A stretch of DNA of 64,000 nt from Rosa chinensis (Eukaryota > Streptophyta > Magnoliopsida > Rosales > Rosaceae): contig NW_020126838.1 in the NCBI RefSeq assembly GCF_002994745.2, positions 123,257 to 187,256 on the forward strand, read 5' to 3'. Every line of letters starts with the position of its first letter. Within the stretch, counting starts at the first letter, position 1. The notes beneath the pieces are model-generated. The model ran no database searches, was not told the DNA's origin, and saw only the letters and a program-made list of their open reading frames with translations. Of this stretch, positions 33,712 to 44,884 are shown one piece after another. The translations under genes were made by a program, and so were the position numbers.

Positions 33712-35661
33712 TGATAGGAGCATTTTAATGCGACGTTTTAACTGTTATTTCCCTATATTTTCTGCGTTATTTCCTTAATAAAACTCTGTTTAGGAAAGTT
33801 TCCATTCTTTGATTGGGAAAGTTCCTAATTGTAGAAAGTTTCCGTTTTGTAGTTTCTATTTTCCATTTTTAGAAAGTTTCCATTTTAGTTTAGGAAAGTT
33901 TCCATTTCTTATTTTAGAAATCTTCTATTTTCAGGTCTTTGGAATAAATAAGCTGAATTGAGTTCATAAATGGAACGAGAAGCTTCATGAAGATGACATG
34001 GCAAGGAGAGAATCAAGGAAGAGTTTTTAAAAAGGAAAATATATTTTCCTTGGGGATTAAATTTGCCGTGTAATACTTAAGGAAAAACAAGGTGACAACG
34101 TGGGAATTAAAGATGATTGATTGAGGATTACAAGGAGAGATTTTCAAGGGAGACTTTTATGGAAAGAAATATTGTTGGAGGAATAATTTGGTGTGATTGC
34201 CAACGTGAAAATCAGAAATAATCAAGGAGATGACGCCAAGAGAGATATAAGGGAGATATTTATGGAAGGAAAATATGTGTGCACCAAGGAAAAGCTCAAA
34301 AGGCGTCTAGATTCATCCCTAAATTCCCTAAAGGAATGTTGGCCGAAATTCATGAAGAAAATCAGAATAATTTCAAGGAAATTCGGCAATTAAATATTAG
34401 GGAGGTATTTTAGAGAATTATGATTGGTTGGAACACATCACAAGGCTTACTTGGCATTCTATGATTGGTTGGACCACATCACAAGCTTACTTGGTGAATT
34501 ATTATTGGTTGAAGCTATGTGGAAAATTCTGATTGCTTTGTGAACCCTAGCCGTGCTCCTATATATACTCCCCTCTTTGACGTTGAGAAGGGTTCCTCTC
34601 CCCCATACAATTTACACTTTAGAAAAAAAATCAGAAAATCTTCTTAGCATAGCCGTGAGTTTCTCCATCCTCTAGTCATCTCCACGAGTTCAAGCAAGGC
34701 CAAGGGAGAAGAAGCATAGCCGTGAGCGTTCATCACCATCCCCATCTCACGGTGTAATCCGATTCTCCTTTGTAACCTTTGCTTTGAATTTCGTTGGTTA
34801 TGAACTAGTTGACATATGTGTTTGAACAAATATTAATTTCTGGAATTTTTATGATTAATTGAGAATTTTCAGATTCATATTATTGTGATTCGAGAGTTGC
34901 TTATGTGGGTTTGTTTAATTAAATTTGCGTTATAGATAACTTTTGTATTTTAATCTTATGTGGTTGCAAACACTTAGGGTTTTGATATAATTGGTGCTAG
35001 GTTTAAGAACATGAAATCGACTTTTCGTTTTGTGTAAACTTGAATCAAAGTAGTAAAGGTTTTGTACAAAGATCGAATTTAATTAACGAGGATTGCAATT
35101 AGGTGGACTTTTCCATACTAAGTTGTACACTTGAGTTGATAGCCTTTCTCTATGTGTAATGCGTTAAACATGACATGATTGACTAGCTTTCTAGGGTTTG
35201 ATTGCATGTTTGATAGGATTAATCTAGGTGCTTTCGCTTAGGTTAATTAGCATTGAAAAGTAAAAAATGGGAATTCATTTGCTTTCGAATGTTTCACATG
35301 ATCAACTCCTTTCTCATGACTTAGATGAACAATATTAGGGTTTGAATCGATTTTAATCATATGTTTCGATTTTGATCTTTGTTCTCTCATTCCATTCGTA
35401 TTTTTATGTTTTTGCATTTTAATTGTTTTGTTAACTTAGTTTTATTTTCGAAAAACCAAAAACAAAATCCCCCCTTTTCGTGTACAATGTTTATAGTTGT
35501 GAATATCTTTGTGAATATTATACTTTGTTTTAATTTTAATTGTTTAATTTTTTGACAATGACAGGTGTACCCTCAATCCCCGGAATAGAACGATCCCTAC
35601 TTACTTATACTACTAACGATATTTTCAGGGTTAAATTATGCGCTTGCTTTCGGGCGCATCA
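33712..35661 (+). repeat. 3' LTR of element I (1950 bp)
   Basis: It is colinear with the 5' LTR at a constant offset of 4818 bases, with no indel seen and one substitution. It ends CATCA followed by TSD TTTCT. Confidence 0.95.
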
Positions 35662-35666
35662 TTTCT

Positions 35667-35820
35667 GCGTCACTTGTGCCTTCCTTAGTCATTTTTGGAC
35701 CTTGAGACTCCATTTTCACCTGAAAAACACTAACTAAGTTAAATTGATCAAGATAAAGGAAATAACTTAGCAAAATATAGGGTTTAAACATTATAAACGT
35801 CGCATTTTATGCTCCTATCA
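35667..35820 (-). repeat. LTR H, right part
   Basis: It continues the H LTR beyond the I insertion and matches the end of L (47091-47245), finishing TTTTATGCTCCTATCA. It abuts gag of G with no PPT, so H entered G as a 5' or solo LTR. Confidence 0.85.
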
Positions 35821-36197
35821 CTCTCTATTCCCTCCCACCATACTCGTGCCTCATCCTGGAACAAAAAGGTAACTATCTCCTTCTTCTCAACGTCGGTGCA
35901 GACGACCATCTGGAAATAGTTCTCCATGTTCCTGATCCACTGATCAGCCAACATGTGATCTATACCGCCCTGAAAAGGAACTGCCCCAAGCCTAGTAATC
36001 TCCTTCGCCAATCGCGCTAGCCGAATGGCATCAATCACATCCACAATGGGTGGAGTAGGCGGAACTGGCACAACATGCGGTATCTCCTGCTCCTCCTCAT
36101 AGAACTCCTCCACAGGAGGAACCCTGCCTCTACCTCTAGCTTTGCCCCCTCCTCGGGGCCTACCTTGGCCTCGAGCTCTGCGTCTCGGAGGATCCAT
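35821..36197 (-). pseudogene. gag: Chromovirus (Tekay/Del-like) Gag N-terminus of element G, truncated
   Basis: The likely start is the ATG at 36195-36197, giving MDPPRRRARGQGRPRGG, a basic Arg/Gly-rich N-terminus typical of this gag group; an ORF extends upstream to 36308 but is not needed. About 125 residues remain, including an acidic proline-rich linker (EEQEIPHVVPVPPTPP) and the beginning of the Gag domain (GGIDHMLADQWIRNMENYFQM, FLFQDEARVWWEG). LTR H cuts it at 35820, after which the frame runs by chance to 35784. The zinc knuckle, protease, RT, integrase and any chromodomain are absent from the window. The lineage is assigned from gag, LTR ends and PBS. Confidence 0.8.
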
Positions 36198-36471
36198 CAC
36201 CTGAGAAGCATAGCAACACTTGGTTACTACCCGTATAAACTTAAACACAAGTATAAGTTGAATACAAGGCCACGTAAACCAAGACACAAACACAAGGAGG
36301 GCGCACAAGCTCCTAATACGACCTAACGTTCAAGACGACACCTAACACTCCCACATACCCAATGACTATATCAATACCGAAGAGCATAGGATGGGGATCC
36401 GCTGTAGACGGGCCATCACTCGAGTAGTATTGATTGTCACCAAATATGTACCTTACGCTCTGATACCAAAC
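36198..36471 (-). other. Leader and initiator tRNA-Met PBS of element G
   Basis: On the minus strand TGGTATCAGAGC (36457-36468) lies 3 bases after the LTR end and complements the 3' end of plant initiator tRNA-Met. The rest is the ~260-base untranslated leader up to the gag ATG. Confidence 0.85.
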
Positions 36472-36542
36472 TGTCACGCCCCGAATTTCGAATAAAGATA
36501 TTCGAATCCGAAACGCGATAATTAAACCAACACTTAAAATTT

Positions 36543-38303
36543 TGATGCGGCTGAAATAGCCTCACAATTTAACCCTGCAAAATGTAGTTGTCAGTATAGG
36601 ATAAGCAGGGATCGTTCAGTCCGGGGATTGTAGGGTACACCTACACAAAAAGGTCAATTAACAAATAAACGAATAAAATGGGGGGTTTTTGAATTTGGTT
36701 TCTAATCTACTTAAAATAAAAACAAAACAAATAAAATTATCTACAATGATCGACTTCCCTAACCTTGACCAATACCACTAAGAAATTACTAAGTGTAAAA
36801 ACAGAAAATCCATTTCAACATGCTACAAAAATGTGCCCATCTTAAATGCCTAGATAAGAGCCTAAATGAAAAGCCTCAGCGGATCAATCCACTTATCTGA
36901 TTCATTCTAATGTAGGCTTGGATCGGAAAAGTCCTTACCAAGCCTAATACTACTAAATTTCGAAAACACTCAGCGTAATTCTCTTAACTAGTAGTATTAT
37001 CTAACCCTCGAATCAACTCACACGTGCAAATTAACCATTAGACATAGAATTTAACACGTAATTTCCAGAATCGTTTAACCATTGAACATAGTTTTTACCA
37101 CTTTTTAGAACTAATTGCTACTTGTTTAACTCAGCGCCTTAACAAATAACAATTACTCTTGGCAAATTAAGAAAACACACAAGAACTCTCACCATTATTC
37201 TAGCATGCAAACTTATTAACCTAACTCTGAAAATTACCTAAACACGTAAAAGGGCACAAGATTGTAACATGCATCATAAAAGAATTCTCGAAATTAACTC
37301 AATAATAAACTGAAAATCTCAAAAATATTAATAAAAATATTCTGAAAATTCCGTGTCTCCAATTACACAACTCGCAAATTGAAACGCACAAAACCGAAAT
37401 AAAAATTGTAAGTAGAGTCATAGTTACACTTTGAAGCTTTCCTCAGCGGCTTAGCAACAAGGTGATGAACTTGTCTCTGCTTTGGTGGTGGAGCGTCCTT
37501 GACTCAGCGCCTAAGAGCTTTGTAGATTGATGGATGGATGGTGTCACGGTCTTGTAGGATATGGAGGTTTGAGGAGTGAATTGGGTAGTCTTGGAATGAT
37601 TTTGGCTGGGAAGTGATCTTGGCTAGGAAGTGATCTTGGCTGGGAAGTGATGCCAATTCAGTTCTGGACGTTGCCTATTTATAGGGGAGCATTGGTTGGC
37701 TTTCCCAACTGAAACGTCTTCTTTATGGCCTTAACTCCTCTCATAATGGGGCAATTCCTTTAATTTCCAAACTGAAACATCTTTCTCTTATTTATTTTTC
37801 CAGCTGAAACATCTTTTTCTTTTATTCCTCAACTGAAAACGTCTTTTCTCCTTTATTCCCCAACTGAAAACGTCTTTCTCTTATTTATTTTCCAGCTGAA
37901 ACATCTTTTTTCTTTTATTCCTCAACTGAAAACATCTTTTCTCCTTTATTTCCCTTCTTCATTGCTTGGTCAAATATCTTAATGCTTTATTTTATGACTC
38001 CATCATTGCTGTTTCCAAGAGTTCAACCAGGCAACGTTTCCTACAACAAGCAGGAGAATATCAGAATTTTCTAGAGAAAATAAAGGAAAATTAAAATGTA
38101 AAGACCGCAAAAATAGTTGACAGTTAGGAATCCTGATCCAGCTAGGATTTTTCATGAATTTTACTTTTTCCGCCTATTTCACTCCAAACACTCAACAAGA
38201 CTTTCAAAATGACTTAATGACTCAAAACACTAAACTAAGGGAGAAATAAGGCTAAAATGAGGCACATAATTAATAATATCGTCACACTTTTTTGCTCCTA
38301 TCA
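36543..38303 (-). repeat. Solo LTR F (1761 bp) with TSD AATTT
   Basis: On the plus strand it begins TGATGCGGCTG and ends GCTCCTATCA, flanked by AATTT at 36538-36542 and 38304-38308. No PBS, PPT or internal sequence is next to it. It is the same family as the LTR tail of C. A TATA-like box (sense CCTATAAATA) is at 37676-37685, and a seven-copy repeat is at 37706-37955. It arose by recombination between the two LTRs of a former element. Confidence 0.93.
37706..37955 (-). repeat. Seven imperfect ~30-60 base repeats in U3 of F
   Basis: Repeated phrase on the plus strand: AACTGAAA(A)C(A/G)TCTTTTCTC followed by TTTATT. Units begin near 37706, 37774, 37801, 37830, 37861, 37893 and 37922. They lie upstream of the TATA box in the sense direction and may be enhancer repeats. 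Confidence 0.75.
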
Positions 38304-38840
38304 AATTTCAAGAACCTTCTTAAATAAATCAGAGTAAATAACAACTAGTGTTTACAAAAATCCAACGAATGGATAACAAATGTAAACGCCCACAAGGAGC
38401 ATACCAAAAAAGTGGCAGTACGCTAACAAAAACGGTTATGAACCTAGCGCTGCCCGCACTCCTCGCCTCGATCTCAGCCCTGGTGATCCTCACCTGCAGG
38501 AACAACCGCTACACCATGGAATAGTGCACCGGGTTAACAAACAACATCCCGGTAAGCTTGTGAAGCTCGGATGAGTAAATTCTAATCAATTGACACAACT
38601 CTCATGAATATAGAATAGTCGAATACAAGAATAATCAAAATGCTTAGATCAACGCCACGACTTAATAGTATCCAAAACTCAAATAAAAATCAAAGAAAGA
38701 ACACTAGAAAAATTCCCCGAGACTACGCACTCACGATGCAGTAACCCAGTTACCATCATGACAGTACGTTTGCAACAGACTAGAGCTCTAACTGAATCGT
38801 AGCTTGTCGCCTCGGCAGAGGCACAAACCTAAGATATCAT

Positions 38841-39011
38841 GCACTTCGGTTTCTATTAAACCGTCGAACTTTGGACGCCCCCGTCCTAAGAACGATCCTA
38901 CTTCGGTTACTATTAAACCATCGAACTTTGGACGCCCCTGTCCTCAGAACAATCCTACTTCGGTTATCGTTAAACCGTCGAACTTTGGACATTCCGTCCT
39001 CAGAACAATAT
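38841..39011 (-). repeat. 57-base tandem repeat, three copies, in LTR of G
   Basis: Units start at 38841, 38898 and 38955, each with CTACTTCGGTT, ATTAAACC.TCGAACTTTGG and GTCCTCAGAAC. The copies differ by a few bases. Confidence 0.85.
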
Positions 39012-40574
39012 ATTTAAAACGAATCACAACATGATTCAGACACTTTCCTCAAGCAAAACACACTTTTGCACAATAATCAACACATCATGATATAATCAAG
39101 AAATTCATTTTAAATTCATTTTCATTACCTGTGAGCCGTAGCCCTATGAACCGTAGTCGATCGAGCTCATATTATTTCAAACAAAACTTATTTTGAAAGC
39201 GATAAACAATTATCAATCCATTCCGAATAATAACGACTCGGTTCATAAACGAACCATGTGAGATTTACTCACCTCTAATCCAGCTGCGTCTTCCATAAAT
39301 CAAAATCACAATAATCCTCACGCTCGTCAACTCAATCGTCAAGTACCTAATCAAGTACGGTCTTTGCTTAGCAAACGAAACACAAAATAGACTTAAACGA
39401 CGATCCAACGGTCGGTTTCTAAAACAAGGATGATCCAACGGACGGATCGAATTTAAACGATGATCCAACGGCCTGATCCTCACTGATCGGCCTTGGAAAC
39501 ATCCAATCAAAATTATATGAAAATCCGACGGACAGATTTTCATGAATCACCTCCCTAAACGCTGTTTTACAATTATACGAAAATCCAACGGTCGGATCTT
39601 CGCCCGTGACCACACAAAGTCACTGGGACAGTCATATGATCATCATATCAAAACTATAAGTCCATTGGACAGTCCAAACAAACGATCGAAATCGATCGAA
39701 ATCTAAAAATTCATAACTAAACCATACGATATCTGAAAAATGCGTATAATATGCCGAAATGATCGTATTGAAATGTAGAATCATAAAATGTACAGAAACT
39801 ACATTTTCGACTGCCGGATGTGGCCGGAAAGGGCCGCCGGAGTTAATGGCAAAGCCGCCGCCGACCACCACCAATGGTGTCGGGGCCAAGTTTCTCTTCT
39901 TCATTTTAACATGCTGGTCAATATTCAGAACTAGCACAAGATCAGAAACTAACGGGAAGAAGTCGAAAAGTACCAAAACAGTCGAGGTGGCCGGAATTTC
40001 TGCAGAAACCGGCGAGCTCCAGTTCGACGTAAAAACGTCCACCAATGGCTTCGATCCCTTCTGGAGATTTGTTCAGAAACTCAAGGCGAGCTCCCCAGTT
40101 CAAGAATCACTCAAAACGAACCTCTATAACTCGAGATATCAAGTTCAACAGTCCGGTTTCGATCTAGATCGGGGTTGGCTTCCAGTCGCCGCCACAGACC
40201 ACGCCGTCGTGGAAGGTTGCTTCTTATTGCTCGTGGGTGAAGTTTGATGAGCTTTGGTGGCTTGTAGCTCGAGATATCGAGTTTGGAACAAAATCGGGCT
40301 AAACCGGACTCGTGCCTCCGCCGCCGTTTCCGGTCTTGCCGCCGCGCAAGGCTGCCTCCAACAGCTGCGCAAGGTTGAGGCGAAGCTAATGGCGGTGGTC
40401 CGAAGCTGTTTTGTGGCCTGAGGGAGGAGATATGGATCGAAGAACTCGTGCTCTGTTTTCTGTTTCGTTTCGGACGCGAAGGAGAGAGAAGAGGAAGACG
40501 ATGAACAGTGAAATCCGAAAAAAAAAGAGGCCGGGCAAAATGGAAATTTTCTAAAAAAAAATTAGGGTTTTTTC

Positions 40575-40582
40575 TATATATA
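40575..40582 (-). promoter_or_regulatory. TATA box in LTR of G
   Basis: It reads TATATATA on both strands, in sense after GATTTTGGG and before GAAAAAACCC, about 310 bases from the sense start of the LTR. Confidence 0.5.
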
Positions 40583-40887
40583 CCCAAAATCGAAAAACTT
40601 CTAAATGCCATAACTAATTCAAAAAAGATCCGATCATTGTGTTCCGCATATGCACGGACTCGTATCGACGAGCTCTACAATTTTCGTGAAGGAAGTTTTT
40701 CCAAATTTCGTACGTATAAAAAGTCGATTTCTTGAATCGCACATTTCGAGCTTTTACTATTTCTTATTTTCCGATTTCTCAATTAATCCCGAAAGAGCAA
40801 GTCTTTGAGACTAAAATTCGTGAAATTGAACTTTATTAATTCCACAAAAAATATATGAATTTAATCTTGAAAATCGAGGTCATTACA

Positions 40888-41486
40888 ATATGAGCATGTT
40901 AGGACGAGTTTTGATTCATAAAAGCCCATGTGAGATATTTGAGCCCATGTCCCTTTTCTTGGAGTGAAAAATGAAAAATATATTCTTATTTTATTGGCGA
41001 TGTTTTGATGATCTCATTATTCTTCCTTTGATTGATTGCTTGCCATAGATTAAGTTTAATGGACTAGAGAATGCTAGAATTTGCTCTTGTGCTTGTTGAG
41101 ACGTTTTGTCAATACATGGCCCTGATTCTGGAAAGGATAGAGGCACCCTAGGAATTACCACCATTGCCAAATGAGCTTGTGTCCCTATTTGTGCCCGTCG
41201 TGGGACTCCCTTAGATAAACCCTTTTGAGCCTACATTAAGCCTTTTCTTTCATCACCCTTAAAATCTGTAGTCCTGAACCTTAGTATAGTCACAACTTTA
41301 CCCTTTGTTCTAAAAACTTTGTAGAGCTATCTTTTGAAGACTTACTACATGGATTTGGCGCAAGAATGAAGATTGGGAAGAGGTGAAAGTTCAAGTGTGG
41401 GGGTAGACTTGTCCTTCAAAAGAAAAATTATGTGAGAGCCGTGAAAAAGAAAATGAAAAAAAAAGAAAAAGATATGTCTATGGATT
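40888..41486 (+). mobile_element. Fragment N of an Athila-type post-pol region
   Basis: It is homologous to A 60208-60815, including AAGTGTGGGGGTAGAC (41393). It is cut on the left by G and on the right by LTR M, so both are younger than N. Confidence 0.75.
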
Positions 41487-42589
41487 TGATAGGAGCATTT
41501 TAATGTGATGTTTTAATAGTTATTTCCCCATATTTTGCTTAGTTATTTCCTTTACTTAATCATTTTTAATTTAGTTTCTATTTTCTAGGTACATCGAATA
41601 AATGGAGAAGAAATAAGCTTAAAGGCAGAAGGGATGCAGAAATGAGCTGAAATGAAGAAATAGAGTTTTCCTGGTCCGACTAGGAATCCCAGTCAACGCA
41701 AGAATCCTGATGAGGCTAGGAAACCTGAAGGCATTAGGAGACCACATGGCTTGAAGATATTATGGGAGATTAAATCTGATTTTTGCATGGAAAATGATGG
41801 AGATAATGTGAATTATCAAGAGAAGATCAAGGAGATTACATTGAGAATATCAAGGGATTGTGCAACAAGAAAAGGCTCAAAACAAGTCCAGATTCGTTCC
41901 TTAATTCCCTCAAGATATGTTGACTGAAATTAGAGAATAAAATCTGCAGTTTTAATGTGAAAATCAAGAGAAAATCAAGGGGAGGATGTTAAGGATAAAG
42001 CCATGGAGAGATTTAAGGGAAAAAAAGGTCCAAAACAAGTCCAGATTCATTCCTATTTTCACTCAAGATTATTTTGGCCGAAAATTAAGAGAAAAATCAG
42101 ATAAATTCTTGGGAAAATCAGCAATAATATATTTGGAAAGATTATGGACTTATTTTGGAGCTTTTTGATTGGTTGAGTGACATGGCAGAGCTGACGTGGC
42201 ATTATCTGATTGGTTAATGCTGTGTGGATCAATCTTGAAGACTTGGAGACTAAGTTGCCATCCTCCTATAAATAGGAGCATTCTCTACACAATTCAACAC
42301 CACGACACCTCACACGACCACTCACACCACAACAACACCATCTCTTCCCCCCTCAGAAAATAAACATTAGAAAAATTCTCTCCATTCTCTAGTCTTCAGA
42401 AGCTCTGCGTCTCAACCAAGGAGGAGAAGAAGTCATGCAATACATCAAGATCCTAGTCACCATCCATCCTTGTGTCGTCCCTAGAAGATTGCTTGCTTTC
42501 AAGGATCTTCAAGTTCTTCGTCTCAAGGCTTGTCATCCATCTTTCACGGTGTATTTCATACTTGCTTTTATTTTCCTTTGTTTGATTCA
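41487..42589 (+). repeat. LTR M, 5' part (1103 bp)
   Basis: It starts TGATAGGAGCATTTT with no PPT before it, so it is a 5' or solo LTR inserted in N (flank GGATT). It is closest to the LTR of D. A TATA-like box TATAAATA is at 42267-42274. It is cut at 42589 by K. Confidence 0.82.
42267..42274 (+). promoter_or_regulatory. TATA-like box in LTR M
   Basis: It reads TATAAATA in the context CTCCTATAAATAGGAGC, itself an inverted repeat. Confidence 0.5.
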
Positions 42590-44816
42590 TGATACGCTCA
42601 AAGCAAGCATATAATTTAACCCTTTAAACATCATTAGTAGTATAAGCAAATAGGGATCGTTCTATTCCGGGGATTGAGGGTACACCTGTCAATGTAGGAC
42701 AATATAAACAATTAAAATAAAACAAAGTATAATATTTACACAATATAAACACAATTTACGATTTAGGGGGGTTTTAGGTTTTGGTTTTCGAAAATTAAAA
42801 GAAAGAATAAAACTAATTATAAACAAAAACACAAATACAAGAATGATATGTAAGAAACAAAGATTAAAACCGATTTCATGATTAAATTCGAATACAAACC
42901 TACATTGTTCTTCCAAGTCATGTGAAAGGAGTTGATCATGTGAAACATTCGAAAGCAAACGATTTCCCATATTTTACTTTTCAACGCTAATTAATCTAAA
43001 TGAAAGCACATAGATTAATCCTATCAAACATGTAATCAAACCCTAGAAAGCTAGTCAATCATACATGTTCAACGCAAGAAGTTCAAAGAAAGGCTATCAA
43101 CTCAAGTGCACAACTTAGTATGAATAAGTTCACCTAATTGCAATCCTCTTCAATTGAATTCGATTTTTGTCCAAAACCTTTACTACTTTGATTCAAGTTT
43201 ACACAAAACGAAAAGTCGATTTCATGTTCTTAAACCTAGCATCAATTATATCAAAACCCTAAGTGTTTCGAACCACATAAGATTAAAATATAAAAGTTAT
43301 CTATAAAGCAAATTCAATCGAACAATCACACATAAGCAACTTTGGAATCACAACATAGAAATCGAAAATCCTTAATCAATCATAAAATTTCAGATTATAA
43401 ACCTTGTTCAAACATCAATGTTAACTAGAACAACATCCAACGAAATCAAACAAAGTAGAATCAAAAGTGATTACAAGAAAGAAGGTTGAATTACACCGTG
43501 AATGGAGAGATGGATGAATAACTCGAATGATGAACTAATGAAACTCGAAAGCAAGCTTCAAAGTACACGGCTTCAAGGTGGAATGGATGATGATGCTCAC
43601 GGCCTAAGCTTGCTTCTTCCTTCCTTGCTTGAAAACGCCAAAAGTTGCACTAGAGAATGGAGAGAGCTTCCGCGCGTAGAGAGAATTTTCTGAATTGTAA
43701 AGTGGTGTGGTGAAACGTCTAGGGTGCTTGTATATATAGGGAACGGCAATGCTTAGCCTCCAAGCCGTGATTTTCTGTTTATTTTCTCAAGGAATTAAAT
43801 TATTAATTCCACATGCCTTCCACCAATGAGAATTTGCCAAGTAAGCCCTAGTGTGTCATCCAACCAATCACAAAACTCCAAGAAGATTCCCTAATATATT
43901 CTTGCCGAAATCCCTTGAATATTTTCTGATTTTCTTCTTGTATTTTCAGCCAAAATATACTTAGGGTTTCTAGGAATGAATCTAGACGCCATTTGGTGCT
44001 TTTTCTTGATTTCTTTCCATAAACTTCACCCTAGAAAATCTCTTGCGTAATCTTTGATTCTTCCCTTGATTTTTCACGCCACTTTTGCCTCCTCCCTTTG
44101 GTTTTCACGGCAACACATCTTTAGGGTTAGGGTTTTGCGTCACAAACCCTAATATCATGGGCCTTGATGGGCCTTGATCCAATTTGCCGAAAATCCAAAG
44201 AGTTCTTGGGCCTCGTTGTTTCTTCTTTAAGCCTTGTCATCTCCAACGCCAAAACACATTATTTTTCCATTTCTTTTTCATGGTTGCGTTGGAAACTTGC
44301 TCGGGAAGCCTTCCTCCATTTCGCAGGGTTTCCTAGTTGGATTAGGAAAGCTTATTTCTTCATTTCTGCTCAATTGTGTGGCCCAATTCTTCTCATATTT
44401 GTTCGCCTTAACGTTCGCAAGCTCCTCTTTCTATTCGTGCGTTCATTTCCACTTTTTAGCTCGGAGGTCCTGAAAATAGAAACTAGTATGAAAAATGGAA
44501 ACTTACCTAATTTGAAAAATAGAAACTTTCTAAGATTGAGAAATGGAAAGTTTCTAAAAATGAAAAATAGAAACTTACTAAAAATGAGAAATGAGAAATG
44601 AGAAATGAGAAATGAAAAATGAGAAATGAGAAATGAAAAATGAAAAATGAAAAATGAGAAATGAGAAATGAAAACTACAAAAATGGAAACTTTCTACAAT
44701 AAGGAACTTTCCCAATCAAAGAATGGAAACTTTCCCAAACAGGGATTTTTCAAGGAAATGGCGCAGAAAAATGTAGGGAAATGCAGTTAAAACGTCGCAT
44801 TGAAATGCTCCTATCA
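42590..44816 (-). repeat. 3' LTR of element K (2227 bp)
   Basis: On the plus strand it runs from TGATACGCTC to GCTCCTATCA and is followed by the reverse-complement PPT. The minus-strand TATA box is at 43731-43738. A GAGAAAT microsatellite lies at 44584-44670. The left flank is ATTCA in LTR M. Confidence 0.88.
44584..44670. repeat. (GAGAAAT)n microsatellite in LTR of K
   Basis: About twelve 7-base units, some GAAAAAT. The same array, inverse, is in both LTRs of A (50034-50093, 61804-61857), so it is an old part of the U3 edge. Confidence 0.85.
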
Positions 44817-44831
44817 AATTCCCCCACACTT
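44817..44831 (-). other. Polypurine tract of element K
   Basis: In sense it reads AAGTGTGGGGGAATT directly before the 3' LTR. Confidence 0.85.
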
Positions 44832-44884
44832 GGCTTTTGCTAGTCCCTTAGCAAAATCACAACACAGACACGACTACGACTCAA

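Larger units (their letters stand above)
28894..35661 (+). mobile_element. Complete non-autonomous LTR retrotransposon I (6768 bp)
   Basis: It has two LTRs of exactly 1950 bp (28894-30843 and 33712-35661), tRNA-Asp PBS, a 2.87 kb internal region without gag or pol, and a PPT. A perfect 5-base TSD, TTTCT, lies at 28889-28893 and 35662-35666. I saw one base difference between the LTRs (G at 30732, T at 35550). It is inserted in LTR H. Size and lack of coding fit a LARD-type derivative of the Athila group, moved by proteins from a partner element. Confidence 0.95.
36472..40887 (-). repeat. 5' LTR of chromovirus G, interrupted by solo LTR F
   Basis: In sense it begins TGTAATGACCTCGATTTTC and ends GGGGCGTGACA, classic Tekay/Del-type LTR ends. 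Without F and its TSD it is about 2650 bp. A TATA box (40575-40582) precedes the presumed RNA start, and 57-base tandem repeats occupy 38841-39011. Five AATCCAACGG-like motifs lie at 39402-39597. GC-richer blocks at 39820-40450 create ORFs of 60-170 residues on both strands that look incidental. Confidence 0.85.

Noticed and set aside
35784..36308. Full 174-residue ORF as a gene
   Set aside because: Residues before the ATG at 36197 lie in the leader of G, and the last ones are translated from LTR H. Only 35821-36197 is gag.
38841..39011. Short regular repeats resembling a CRISPR array
   Set aside because: Direct 57-base tandem copies with no unique spacers, in a plant LTR.
39632..40611. Overlapping ORFs of 137-166 residues on both strands
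   Set aside because: They lie in the GC-richer part of the chromovirus LTR, have no recognisable domain and overlap each other on opposite strands.
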